DNA from: Betaproteobacteria bacterium
GTDB lineage: Bacteria; Pseudomonadota; Gammaproteobacteria; Burkholderiales; Usitatibacteraceae
Reading direction: 5' to 3'
DNA: 64,000 nucleotides
NCBI GenBank assembly: GCA_016709665.1
Contig: JADJMI010000026.1
Location: forward strand, 340,160-404,159
In this document: positions 9,542 to 20,749 of the stretch, in pieces
Layout of the letters: every line of letters begins with the position of its first letter
Numbering within the stretch: position 1 is the first letter of the stretch
The notes under the pieces: model-generated
The model's database searches: none
What the model saw: the letters and a program-made list of their open reading frames with translations, nothing else
Told to the model about the DNA's origin: nothing
Program-made: the position numbers and the translations under genes

Positions 9542-11281
9542 CGCGATCTCGGCGGCGAAGAACACCGATTCCGAGAGCGTGGGGTGGGGATGGATCGTGA
9601 GGCCGATGTCCTCGGCGTCCGCGCCCATCTCGAGGGCGAGCACGGTTTCGGCGATGAGTTCGCCGGCGTTGATGCCGACGATGCCCGCGCCCAGGATGCG
9701 TTTGGTGCCCTTCTCGAAGATCACCTTCGTGAGGCCTTCCTCGCGCGCCATGCCGATGGCCCGGCCGCTGGCGGCCCAGGGGAACACGGCCTTCTCGTAT
9801 TCCACGCCCCGGGCTTTCGCCTCGGCTTCGGAAAGGCCCATCCAGGCCACCTCGGGATCGGTGTAGGCGACACTCGGGATGGTGCGCGCTTCCCACACGT
9901 GGTGGTTCTGGCCGGCGATGACTTCCGCCGCGAGCTTGCCTTCGTGCGTCGCCTTGTGCGCGAGCATGGGCTCGCCCACGATGTCGCCGATGGCGAAGAT
10001 GTGCGGCACGTTGGTGCGCATCTGGTTGTCGACCGGTATCCAGCCGCGGTCGTTCACGGCGACGCCGGCCTTCTCCGCGCCGATGAGCTTGCCGTTGGGG
10101 CGCCGGCCCACCGAGAGCAGCACGCGGTCGTAGACCTGCGCCTCCGGCGCGCCCGGCGAGCCGTCCGCGTTTTCGAAGGTGGCGCGAAGTCCCTCGGGCA
10201 GGGCCTCGATCTTCGCGACCTTCGTCTTCAGCAGGATCTTCTCGTAGCGCTTCTCGATGCGCCGGGCGAGGGGCTTCACGATGTCCGGGTCGGCGCCGGG
10301 GATGAGGCGGTCCAGGAACTCCACCACCGTCACTTTCGCGCCGAGCGCGTCGTACACCGTGGCCATCTCGAGGCCGATGATGCCGCCGCCGATCACGAGG
10401 AGGCGCTTCGGGATGTCCTTGAGTTCCAGGGCGCCCGTCGAATCCATGAGGCGCGGGTCGTCGGGGAACCCGGGTATCTTCGCCGGCTGCGAGCCCGCGG
10501 CGATGATGCAGTGGTCGAACGAGACGACCTTCCGGCCTTCCGGTCCCTGCACCTCGAGCGCGTGTGGCGAGGCGAACTGTGCCGTGCCCTGCACCACGGT
10601 GACCTTGCGCGCCTTGGCGAGGCTCGAAAGGCCCTTGGTGAGCTTGCCGACGACGCCGTCCTTGAAGCCGCGGATGCCGTCGATGTCGATTTTCGGCGGG
10701 CCGAACGACACGCCGTGCGCGGCCATGTCCTCGGCGTCCGCGATGACCTTCGCGGCGTGCAGCAGCGCCTTGGACGGAATGCAGCCCACGTTGAGACACA
10801 CGCCGCCCAGGCTGGGGTAGCGTTCCACCAGCACGACTTTCTTGCCGAGATCCGCCGCGCGGAAAGCGGCCGTGTAGCCGCCGGGGCCCGCGCCGAGGAC
10901 GAGCACTTCGGCGTGCAGGTCCGCGTCGAGGCTCGCGAGCGTGGAGGTGAGGGCTTCGCGCAACGACGCGGGCGAGGCCGGGGCGGCCGGCGCAGGCGCG
11001 GCGGCTGGAATGGCGGCCGGGGCCGGTGCGGGCGCGGCGGCTTCCTGTGCCTCCAGCGTCACGATGGCGGCGCCCTGCGCGACCTTGTCGCCCACCTTCA
11101 CCAGCACGGCGACGATGGTGCCCGTGTGCGTCGAGGGCACCTCCATCGTCGCCTTGTCGGATTCGAGCGTGACGAGCGACTGTTCCTTCACGACCTTGTC
11201 GCCGGGCTTCACCAGCAGCTCGATGACGGGGACGTCCTTGAAATCCCCGATGTCGGGGACGCGGATCTCGAGGAGGGCCAT
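9494..11281 (-). CDS. lpdA: Dihydrolipoyl dehydrogenase (E3) with N-terminal lipoyl domain
   Basis: E3 of the pyruvate dehydrogenase complex reoxidises dihydrolipoyl groups with FAD and NAD. The 595 residues comprise a lipoyl domain (lipoylated Lys43 in ESDKATMEV), an Ala/Pro linker (about 80-105), the FAD-binding GAGPGG (130-135), the redox disulfide Cys162/Cys167 in GGVCLNVGCIPSK, and the C-terminal catalytic His in IHPHPTLSE. A fused lipoyl domain is usual in betaproteobacterial pdh-operon E3. The last residues (PKARSGS) are altered by the 26-bp repeat expansion. It follows aceF by 10 bases. Confidence 0.97.
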   Translation of the reverse strand: MALLEIRVPDIGDFKDVPVIELLVKPGDKVVKEQSLVTLESDKATMEVPSTHTGTIVAVLVKVGDKVAQGAAIVTLEAQEAAAPAPAPAAIPAAAPAPAAPASPASLREALTSTLASLDADLHAEVLVLGAGPGGYTAAFRAADLGKKVVLVERYPSLGGVCLNVGCIPSKALLHAAKVIADAEDMAAHGVSFGPPKIDIDGIRGFKDGVVGKLTKGLSSLAKARKVTVVQGTAQFASPHALEVQGPEGRKVVSFDHCIIAAGSQPAKIPGFPDDPRLMDSTGALELKDIPKRLLVIGGGIIGLEMATVYDALGAKVTVVEFLDRLIPGADPDIVKPLARRIEKRYEKILLKTKVAKIEALPEGLRATFENADGSPGAPEAQVYDRVLLSVGRRPNGKLIGAEKAGVAVNDRGWIPVDNQMRTNVPHIFAIGDIVGEPMLAHKATHEGKLAAEVIAGQNHHVWEARTIPSVAYTDPEVAWMGLSEAEAKARGVEYEKAVFPWAASGRAIGMAREEGLTKVIFEKGTKRILGAGIVGINAGELIAETVLALEMGADAEDIGLTIHPHPTLSESVFFAAEIAEGSITDMMPKARSGS

Positions 11282-11291
11282 GGCGCGGCCC

Positions 11292-12599
11292 CTAGAGCAG
11301 GCTGCGCCGCAGGTCGGCGACGACCTGGGCGAGGGTGGTGGTGAAACGCGCGGCGAGCGCGCCGTCGATCACGCGGTGGTCGTAGGAGAGCGAGAGCGGC
11401 ATCATCAGCCGGGGCGCGAACTCCTTGCCGTTCCACACCGGCTTCATGGACGACTTCGACACGCCCAGGATAGCCACCTCGGGCGCGTTGACGATCGGCG
11501 TGAACGCCGTGCCGCCGATGCCGCCGAGCGAGGAGATGGAGAAGGTCCCGCCCTGCATGTCGGCGGGACCGAGCTTGCCGTCGCGCGCCTTGGCGGCGAG
11601 TTCGCCCATTTCCTTCGCGATCTGCGTGATGCCTTTCTGGTCGGCGTCCTTGATGACCGGGACCATGAGGCCGCCCGGCGTGTCGGCCGCGAAGCCGATG
11701 TGCCAGTAGTGCTTCACGATGAGGTTGTCGCCCTCGAGCGAGCTGTTGAATGCCGGGTATTTCTTCAGCGCGGCGACGACGGCCTTCACGAGGAAGGCGA
11801 GCGGCGTCACCTTCACGCCGCTCTTCGCGTTCTCGGCGTTGACCTGCGCCCGGAAGGCCTCGAGGTCCGTGATGTCCGCTTCGTCGAACTGCGTCACGTG
11901 CGGGATCACCACCCAGTTGCGGGCGAGCGCCGGGCCGGAGATCTTCTTGATGCGCGAGAGGGGCTGCGTCTCGATCGGACCGAACTTGGCGAAGTCCACC
12001 TTGGGCCAGGCCGGCAGGCCGAGGTCGGCGAGGCCGCCGCCGGCGGCCCGGGGCGCGCCGGCAGTGCCGCCGCCGGCGAGCGCGGCCTTCACGAAGCCCT
12101 GCACGTCTTCCTTGGCGATGCGGCCCTTGGGAGCCGTGCCCTTGACCTGCGCGAGATCCACGCCCAGTTCGCGAGCGAACCGGCGCACGCCGGGGCTCGC
12201 ATGGGGCGGAACCCCCGTGGCGGGGAGGGGTGCCGGGGCGACCGCGATTGCCGGCGCCGGCGCTTCGACGCGGGCTGGGGCGGGTGAGGCCGGTTCGGGT
12301 GCCTCCGCGGCGCGGCGCGCGGGCGCCGCCGGCTGGGAAGGCGCGGGCGCCGCCGCGGAGGCGGCGGCCTCGAGCAGCACGATGAGCGAACCCTGGCTCA
12401 CGCGGTCGCCCACCTTCACCTTCACTTCCTTCACCACGCCGGCGCGGGGCGCCGGGACTTCCATGGTGGCCTTGTCGCTTTCGAGGACGACCAGCGATTC
12501 CTCGGCCGCCACGGTGTCGCCGGGTTTCACCAGCAACTCGATGACGGGCACGTCCTTGAAATCCCCGATGTCGGGAACCAGCACTTCGATGGCGGCCAT
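11292..12599 (-). CDS. aceF: Pyruvate dehydrogenase E2, dihydrolipoyllysine acetyltransferase
   Basis: E2 transfers the acetyl group from lipoyl-lysine to CoA. The 435 residues include one lipoyl domain (Lys43 in ESDKATMEV, almost identical to that of the E3 here), an Ala/Pro linker, a peripheral-subunit-binding domain (PGVRRFARELGVDLAQVKG, about 138-170), and the catalytic domain ending in SYDHRVIDGALAARF with the His/Asp active site. Only one lipoyl domain is present, whereas several relatives have two or three. It lies between aceE and lpdA in one operon. Confidence 0.97.
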   Translation of the reverse strand: MAAIEVLVPDIGDFKDVPVIELLVKPGDTVAAEESLVVLESDKATMEVPAPRAGVVKEVKVKVGDRVSQGSLIVLLEAAASAAAPAPSQPAAPARRAAEAPEPASPAPARVEAPAPAIAVAPAPLPATGVPPHASPGVRRFARELGVDLAQVKGTAPKGRIAKEDVQGFVKAALAGGGTAGAPRAAGGGLADLGLPAWPKVDFAKFGPIETQPLSRIKKISGPALARNWVVIPHVTQFDEADITDLEAFRAQVNAENAKSGVKVTPLAFLVKAVVAALKKYPAFNSSLEGDNLIVKHYWHIGFAADTPGGLMVPVIKDADQKGITQIAKEMGELAAKARDGKLGPADMQGGTFSISSLGGIGGTAFTPIVNAPEVAILGVSKSSMKPVWNGKEFAPRLMMPLSLSYDHRVIDGALAARFTTTLAQVVADLRRSLL

Positions 12600-12632
12600 G
12601 ACTTGTCGCGCTTTCTCTTGTGGGCCCGGAGG

Positions 12633-15291
<2,659 letters not shown>

Positions 15292-15747
15292 GGCTGCCTC
15301 GGGAAAGGGAGGGGAAGGGAATGCCGGTGGGGAGGGCCCCATTAGACCCAATCGTATAATGACTCGCAACCGCACCCGCGCGGCCCGATTCACGACACCT
15401 TTGACAGGGTTTCCGCAAGAGGGAGCCCGCGGGCGCGAGGGGCCTTTCTGCACAAAAGACTCTAGACAAATCAGGCACATCGGGCTGACAATCGGGACTG
15501 TTTCTCAAAAAAGCTTTTCAAGTTATTATAAAAACGGGTTTTTGCACTTTTCGACAGGGAGGCCGAGCCGGCCCGATCCTGGCGCGCCGGAGCGTCCGGC
15601 CCGCGCAGGCGGGTACCGCGCGGCCGCAGCACACAAGAGCGAGAAAGCCATGATCCGAGGGGCGCACCGGAAAGGGCAGGGCGAAGCGGATGGCGCGAAA
15701 CGCGTCCTTCCCGCACGGCGTCCCGCCCGGGCGGCAGGGGGCCGGCC
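15292..15747. other. Divergent intergenic region between aceE and the PP2C gene
   Basis: This 456-base gap separates aceE (minus) from the phosphatase gene (plus). The aceE promoter candidate lies at its left side. A more AT-rich patch at 15500-15545 contains ATTATA at 15526-15531 (TATAAT on the minus strand), but I see no convincing partner -35 on either strand. No small gene with a ribosome site is apparent. Confidence 0.5.
15341..15369 (-). promoter_or_regulatory. Candidate sigma-70 promoter of aceE-aceF-lpdA
   Basis: On the minus strand TTGCGA (15369-15364), a 17-base spacer and TCTAAT (15346-15341) form a reasonable promoter about 50 bases upstream of aceE. The leader would be roughly 43 bases. 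No operator for a PdhR-type regulator is recognised. Confidence 0.45.
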
Positions 15748-16572
15748 GTGAACATCGCGCAGGCCTTGCAGACCGCGAGCCTCACCGACCCCGGCCGCGT
15801 CCGCGACCACAACGAGGACTGCATCGAGTCGCGCCCGGAAATCGGCCTTTACGTGCTGGCCGACGGAATGGGCGGCTACAACGCCGGCGAGGTCGCGAGC
15901 GGCATGGCCACCTCGCTCATCGCCGACGGCGTGGCCGAAGGCTGGGTGCCCCGGGAGGTGGACAAGCTCCCGCGCGAGGAGGCCATGGCCCTGGCCGACC
16001 GGCTGATCCGCGAGCAGGTCGCGCGGGCCAACACGGCGATCTTCACCACGTCCCAGAACAATCCCGAATGCGCGGGGATGGGCACCACGCTGGTGGTGTG
16101 CCTTTTCTACGACAACTTCGTTTCCGTCGCGCACATCGGCGATTCGCGCCTCTACCGCCTTCGCGGGGAGGCGCTCGACCAGGTGACGCGCGACCATTCC
16201 CTGCTGCAGGAACAGCTCGACTCCGGCCTCATCACGCCGGAGGAGGCGAAGCTCTCCCAGAACAAGAACCTCGTCACCAAGGCCCTGGGCATCGACCCGA
16301 CGGTCGAGCCCGAACTGCACGTGCACGAGGCGGCCGAGGGCGACCTCTACCTGCTCTGCTCGGACGGGCTGAACGACATGGTCGAGGACGAGGAGATCCG
16401 CCTCACCCTCATCACGCTGCGCTCGAACCCGAGCCTCACGGTGCAGCAGCTCGTGCAGGCCGCCAATGACAATGGCGGCCGCGACAACGTATCGGCGATG
16501 CTCGTCCGCGTCGCCGAGCCCTTCGGCGTGCCGCGCGGCTGGCTTGCGCGATTCAAGGCACTATTCAGGTAA
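15748..16572 (+). CDS. PP2C-family serine/threonine protein phosphatase
   Basis: A 274-residue bacterial PP2C (Stp/PrpC type) that removes phosphate from Ser/Thr using two metal ions. All the family motifs are present: VRDHNED, LADGMGGYNAGE, GMGTTLVV, HIGDSRLYRLRG, TRDHS, LCSDGLNDMV and GGRDNVSAML. Start is GTG 15748. The FHA-domain gene follows after 18 bases, a classical pairing in phospho-Ser/Thr signalling. No Hanks-type kinase is present in the window, so the partner kinase must lie elsewhere. Confidence 0.93.
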   Translation: MNIAQALQTASLTDPGRVRDHNEDCIESRPEIGLYVLADGMGGYNAGEVASGMATSLIADGVAEGWVPREVDKLPREEAMALADRLIREQVARANTAIFTTSQNNPECAGMGTTLVVCLFYDNFVSVAHIGDSRLYRLRGEALDQVTRDHSLLQEQLDSGLITPEEAKLSQNKNLVTKALGIDPTVEPELHVHEAAEGDLYLLCSDGLNDMVEDEEIRLTLITLRSNPSLTVQQLVQAANDNGGRDNVSAMLVRVAEPFGVPRGWLARFKALFR

Positions 16573-16590
16573 TTCGCAAGGAAACCGACC

Positions 16591-17364
16591 ATGGCCAAGC
16601 TGATTCTGAGCGTCGACGGGCAGGTGCTGAAGGAGCATACGCTCTCCAAGGAGCGCACTCTCATCGGCCGAAAGCCGCACAACGACATCCAGATCGACAA
16701 TCTCGCCGTGAGCGGCGAGCATGCCGCGATCATCACGATCCTCAACGATTCCTTCATCGAGGACCTGGGCAGCACCAACGGCACCCTCGTGAACGGCAAG
16801 CCGATCAAGAAGCACTTCCTGCAGAACAACGACGTCGTCGAGATCGGCAAGCACAAGCTCAAGTACTTCAACGACGCCCCGCAGCAGGCGAGCGCCGCGG
16901 ACTTCGAGAAGACGATGATCATCCGCAGCCCGGCCAAGGTCGCCCCGCCGCCCGCGGCCGCGCCCGGTGCGCCGGCGCCGGCGGCCGCGCCGACCGATAC
17001 CGTCACCGGGATGTCCCGGACGATCCCGCCGGCACCGGAGGTGCGACCCGCCGCGCCCCCGCCGCCCCAGCCGACGGCTCCCCAGGACCACGCGCCGCTG
17101 CGCGACGCGGCCATCCAGGTGCTCTCGGGCGCCGCGGCGGGCCGCACGCTGGACCTCACGAAGAACCTCACGACCATCGGCAAGCCGGGCCTGCAGGTGG
17201 CCGTGATCACGAAGCGGCCGAACGGCTATTTCATCACCCACGTGGAAGGCGGCACCTTCCCGTCGCTGAACGGTACCTCCCTGGGCGCCACCGCCCACCC
17301 GTTGGGCGACCACGACATGATCGAGATCGCCGGGGTGAAGATGGAGTTCTTCTACAAGCCGTGA
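16591..17364 (+). CDS. FHA-domain protein, one canonical and one degenerate FHA
   Basis: The 257-residue protein has an N-terminal FHA domain (about residues 20-90) with the phosphothreonine-binding landmarks IGR, SGEHA and DLGSTNGTLVNG. A Pro/Ala-rich linker (about 105-165) follows. The C-terminal FHA-like domain has LNGTSLGATAHPLGDHDMIE but lacks the clear GR and SxxH residues. It probably reads phosphorylation states controlled by the preceding phosphatase. A 172-base GC-rich gap separates it from the next gene. Confidence 0.9.
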   Translation: MAKLILSVDGQVLKEHTLSKERTLIGRKPHNDIQIDNLAVSGEHAAIITILNDSFIEDLGSTNGTLVNGKPIKKHFLQNNDVVEIGKHKLKYFNDAPQQASAADFEKTMIIRSPAKVAPPPAAAPGAPAPAAAPTDTVTGMSRTIPPAPEVRPAAPPPPQPTAPQDHAPLRDAAIQVLSGAAAGRTLDLTKNLTTIGKPGLQVAVITKRPNGYFITHVEGGTFPSLNGTSLGATAHPLGDHDMIEIAGVKMEFFYKP

Positions 17365-17536
17365 GATCCACGGGGCGTGCCCGGAGACCGCGGCACATGC
17401 CCCGTCCCGCCTGTGCGTTCGCGCACACCCCGGTGGACCGGAATTCGCCAATAATGGCCATTCAGCCCCGGGCCGACCGGCCCGGCCGGCGGCCCGCGGG
17501 GCCGTGTGCGCGCGCCCGCCCGGGGGCGCCCCGAGG

Positions 17537-18310
17537 ATGAGCGACATGCGGATCAGGGTTCTGGGGTGCAGCGGCGGCATCGGCGGGAGCCTGCGGACCA
17601 CCGCGCTCCTCGTCGATGACGACATCCTCGTCGATGCCGGTACCGGCGTGGGCGACCTGCCGCTCGAGAGCCTCGCCAAGATCGACCACATCTTCGTGAG
17701 CCACTCGCACCTGGACCACGTGACGAGCATCCCCTTCCTGGTGGATACGGTCTGCTGGATGCGCGGCAGCCCCGTCACCGTCTACGGCACCCGGGAAACG
17801 CTCGACATCCTCCGGGCGCACATCTTCAACTGGAAGGTCTGGCCGGATTTCACCCAGATCCCGGACAGCGACCAGCCCTTCATGGCCTACCGGGAAATCG
17901 AGGTCGGCGAAGCGGTCGAGATCGGCGGGCGGCGCATCACGGCCATCCCGGCCAACCACACCGTGCCCGCGGTAGGCTATCTTCTCGACAGCGGCCGGGC
18001 GAGTCTCGCGTATTCGGGCGACACCACGGCGAGCGACGGGCTTTGGCGGGCGGTGAACGCCGCCCCCAACCTGCGGTACCTGATCATCGAGACGGCCTTT
18101 TCGAACAAGGAGCGCGACATCGCCGTGGCCTCCAAGCACCTGTGCCCCAGCATGCTGGCGCGCGAGCTCGAGAAGCTGAGCGGCACGCCGGAGGTGTTCA
18201 TCACCCACCTCAAGCCCGGCGAGGGCGCGCTCACGATGCGGGAAGTGCAGCAGGTGGCGGGCCGCTGGCGCCCGCGCATGCTCGAGAACCAGCAGGAGTT
18301 CGTGCTCTAG
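17537..18310 (+). CDS. Metallo-beta-lactamase-fold hydrolase, class II cyclic-nucleotide phosphodiesterase-like
   Basis: The 257-residue protein carries the metal-binding motif VSHSHLDH (about residues 53-60), IPANHTVPAVGYLL and YSGDTT, plus a final Cys/His-poor TITHLKPGE-like region. The long insertion after the HxHxDH motif and the overall order resemble class II 3',5'-cyclic nucleotide phosphodiesterases. ATG 17537 was chosen because CGAGG lies just upstream; an in-frame start at 17504 has no ribosome site. Position next to phosphatase, FHA and HD-GYP genes favours a signalling role, but RNase Z-like or other hydrolase activity is not excluded. Confidence 0.75.
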   Translation: MSDMRIRVLGCSGGIGGSLRTTALLVDDDILVDAGTGVGDLPLESLAKIDHIFVSHSHLDHVTSIPFLVDTVCWMRGSPVTVYGTRETLDILRAHIFNWKVWPDFTQIPDSDQPFMAYREIEVGEAVEIGGRRITAIPANHTVPAVGYLLDSGRASLAYSGDTTASDGLWRAVNAAPNLRYLIIETAFSNKERDIAVASKHLCPSMLARELEKLSGTPEVFITHLKPGEGALTMREVQQVAGRWRPRMLENQQEFVL

Positions 18311-18361
18311 CGGGCGCGGACGGGTTTCCAACCGGCAATCCCACGAACGGCAGGTGCAGCC

Positions 18362-20749
18362 ATGAGCGCAGTCCTCGAACCCAAGGCCGGAGCCGGCCCC
18401 GGCGCGGCCGACGTGGCCGTGAAGCTCGCCTTCTCGAAGAAGATCCAGGCGGTCACGAACCGCATCCACTCCACGAACAACGTGGACGAGATCATCCTCG
18501 AGGTCTCGCGCGACATCTGCCAGCTCTTCGAGGCCGACCGCATGACGATCTACACCACGAGCGAGGACGGCTCCTCCATCGTCTCGAAGGTGAAGACGGG
18601 CCTGAATTCCTTCAAGGACATCAAGCTGCCCATCTCGGAATCCTCCCTCGCGGGATTCTGCGCGCTGCACAAGCGCCACATGAACATCCGGGACGTCTAC
18701 GACGACGCCGAATTGAAGGGCTTCTCGCCGAACCTCGCGTTCCTCAAGGCCGTCGACCAGCGCACGGGCTACCGGTCCAAGCAGATGCTCATCGCCCCGA
18801 TCCTGGGCGGGGAATCCGGCACCGACCTGATGGGCGTGATCCAGCTCATCAACAACCTGGCGGGCCAGCCGTTCAACCCGCTGCACGACGAGGGCGTCGT
18901 CGAGCTCGCGAAGACCCTCGCGATCGCCTTCCGCGTGCGCCAGCAGCTGCCCGGGCAGATCTCCTCGAAGTTCGAGTACCTCGTCATCGACAGCATCATC
19001 CAGGCCGGCGAGCTCGACCTCGCCACCAAGGCCGCGCGGCGCAAGAACAAGAGCGTCGAGGACATCCTCATCGACGAGTTCCAGGTGAAGACGCCGGCCA
19101 TCGGCGCGGCCCTCGCCAAGTTCTTCGGCGTCGACTACGAGGCGTTCAAGCAGGACCGCGTGAAGCCCATCGACCTGCTGAAGAACCTGAAGCGCGAATA
19201 CTGCGAGCAGAACCAGTGGATCCCGCTCGAGGACTCGAAGCAGGGCATCCTCGTGATGGCGATGGACCCGGAGCGGGTGAAGAATTCGCGGATGGTGGAG
19301 AACGTCTTCCCGCGCGCGAAGTTCGTCTTCAAGGTGACGACCCAGCGCGACTTCCAGCTGACCCTCACGCAGTACTTCGGCGGCCCCGCCGAGATGGGAG
19401 GCAGCAACGAGTCGATCGGCGACCTGCTCTCGAGCATGGACGACGAGGAGGAACCGGGCTCCATCAGCACGGACGACGTCTCGGCCGCCGCCGACAACGA
19501 GCTCGTGAAGCTCGTGAACAAGATCATCGTCGACGCCTACCAGCAGGGCGCCTCGGACATCCACGTCGAGCCCCTGCCGGGCAAGGGCAAGACGGGCATC
19601 CGCTTCCGCAAGGACGGTTCGCTCAGCACCTACATCGAGGTGCCCGCGGCCTACCGGCAGCCGATGGTGACGCGCCTGAAGATCATGTGCGACCTGGACA
19701 TCTCCGAGAAGCGCCGGCCCCAGGACGGCAAGATCAAGTTCAAGAAGTTCGGCCCGCTCGACATCGAGCTTCGCGTGGCCACGATCCCCACGGCCGGCGG
19801 CGTCGAGGACGTGGTGATGCGCATCCTCGCCGCGGGCGAGCCCATCCCGCTGGACAAGCTGGGCGTCCTGCCGTCCAACATGGAGCGCCTGAAGCAGTGC
19901 GTGTCCAAGCCCTACGGCCTTTTCTTCGTGTGCGGGCCGACCGGCTCGGGCAAGACGACGACGCTGCACTCGGTGCTGGGCTCGCTCAACACGGTCGACA
20001 CCAAGATCTGGACCGCCGAGGACCCGGTGGAAATCACGCAGAAGGGCCTGCGCCAGTGCCAGGTGAACCCCAAGGCGGGCTTCACCTTCGCCACCGCCAT
20101 GAAGGCGTTCCTGCGGGCCGACCCGGACATCATCATGGTCGGTGAAATGCGCGACAAGGACACCACCTCGATCGGCATCGAGGCCTCGCTCACGGGCCAC
20201 CTGGTGTTCGCCACGCTGCACACGAACTCCGCGCCGGAATCGATCATCCGCCTGCTCGACATGGGCATGGACCCGTTCAACTTCGCCGACGCGCTCCTGG
20301 GCGTGCTCGCCCAGCGCCTCGCCAAGCGCCTGTGCAAGTGCAAGCAGCCCTACACCCCCGCCCAGGAGGAGGTGAAGCATTTCATCACCGAGTACTGCGA
20401 CGAGCTCAAGAACACGCCGGAATTCAAGGCCGACCTGAACGCGGGCTACAAGAAGGTCTTCGACCGCTTCCAGAAGGACTACGGCTTCGGCAAGCCCGAG
20501 TACGTGATGTACAAGGCGGTGGGCTGCGACGCCTGCGGCGGAACGGGCTACAAGGGCCGGGTGGGCCTGCACGAGCTGCTGGTGGGCACCGACCCGATGA
20601 AGAAGCTCATCCAGGAGCACGCGCGCGTGGCGGAGATGTTCGCGACCGCGCTCGCCGAGGGGATGCTCACCCTCAAGATGGACGGCATGGAGAAGGTGCT
20701 CCAGGGCATCACCGACATGGCGCAGGTGCGCGCCGTCTGCATCAAGTGA
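18362..20749 (+). CDS. GAF-MshEN-GspE/PilB-type secretion ATPase
   Basis: This 795-residue hexameric ATPase would power type IV pilus or type II secretion assembly. An N-terminal GAF domain (about residues 30-190) precedes a T2SSE_N/MshEN-like domain (about 200-335) and the ATPase core. The core has Walker A GPTGSGKTT (about 526), Walker B DPDIIMVGEMRD (about 587), the His box LVFATLHTNSAP, and a Cys pair CDACGGTGYKGR (about 722) of the usual zinc site. A GAF domain in front is unusual for PilB/GspE. Its TGA overlaps the GTG of the HD-GYP gene. No other pilus-assembly gene is adjacent. Confidence 0.9.
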   Translation: MSAVLEPKAGAGPGAADVAVKLAFSKKIQAVTNRIHSTNNVDEIILEVSRDICQLFEADRMTIYTTSEDGSSIVSKVKTGLNSFKDIKLPISESSLAGFCALHKRHMNIRDVYDDAELKGFSPNLAFLKAVDQRTGYRSKQMLIAPILGGESGTDLMGVIQLINNLAGQPFNPLHDEGVVELAKTLAIAFRVRQQLPGQISSKFEYLVIDSIIQAGELDLATKAARRKNKSVEDILIDEFQVKTPAIGAALAKFFGVDYEAFKQDRVKPIDLLKNLKREYCEQNQWIPLEDSKQGILVMAMDPERVKNSRMVENVFPRAKFVFKVTTQRDFQLTLTQYFGGPAEMGGSNESIGDLLSSMDDEEEPGSISTDDVSAAADNELVKLVNKIIVDAYQQGASDIHVEPLPGKGKTGIRFRKDGSLSTYIEVPAAYRQPMVTRLKIMCDLDISEKRRPQDGKIKFKKFGPLDIELRVATIPTAGGVEDVVMRILAAGEPIPLDKLGVLPSNMERLKQCVSKPYGLFFVCGPTGSGKTTTLHSVLGSLNTVDTKIWTAEDPVEITQKGLRQCQVNPKAGFTFATAMKAFLRADPDIIMVGEMRDKDTTSIGIEASLTGHLVFATLHTNSAPESIIRLLDMGMDPFNFADALLGVLAQRLAKRLCKCKQPYTPAQEEVKHFITEYCDELKNTPEFKADLNAGYKKVFDRFQKDYGFGKPEYVMYKAVGCDACGGTGYKGRVGLHELLVGTDPMKKLIQEHARVAEMFATALAEGMLTLKMDGMEKVLQGITDMAQVRAVCIK

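Noticed and set aside
15355..15360. TATAAT on the plus strand as a promoter for the PP2C gene
   Set aside because: No -35 is found at proper spacing and the gene is nearly 390 bases away.
17462..20620. A 1052-codon open frame on the minus strand opposite the ATPase and phosphodiesterase genes
   Set aside because: High GC leaves antisense frames open. Its residues show no domain, while the plus strand encodes clear ATPase motifs.
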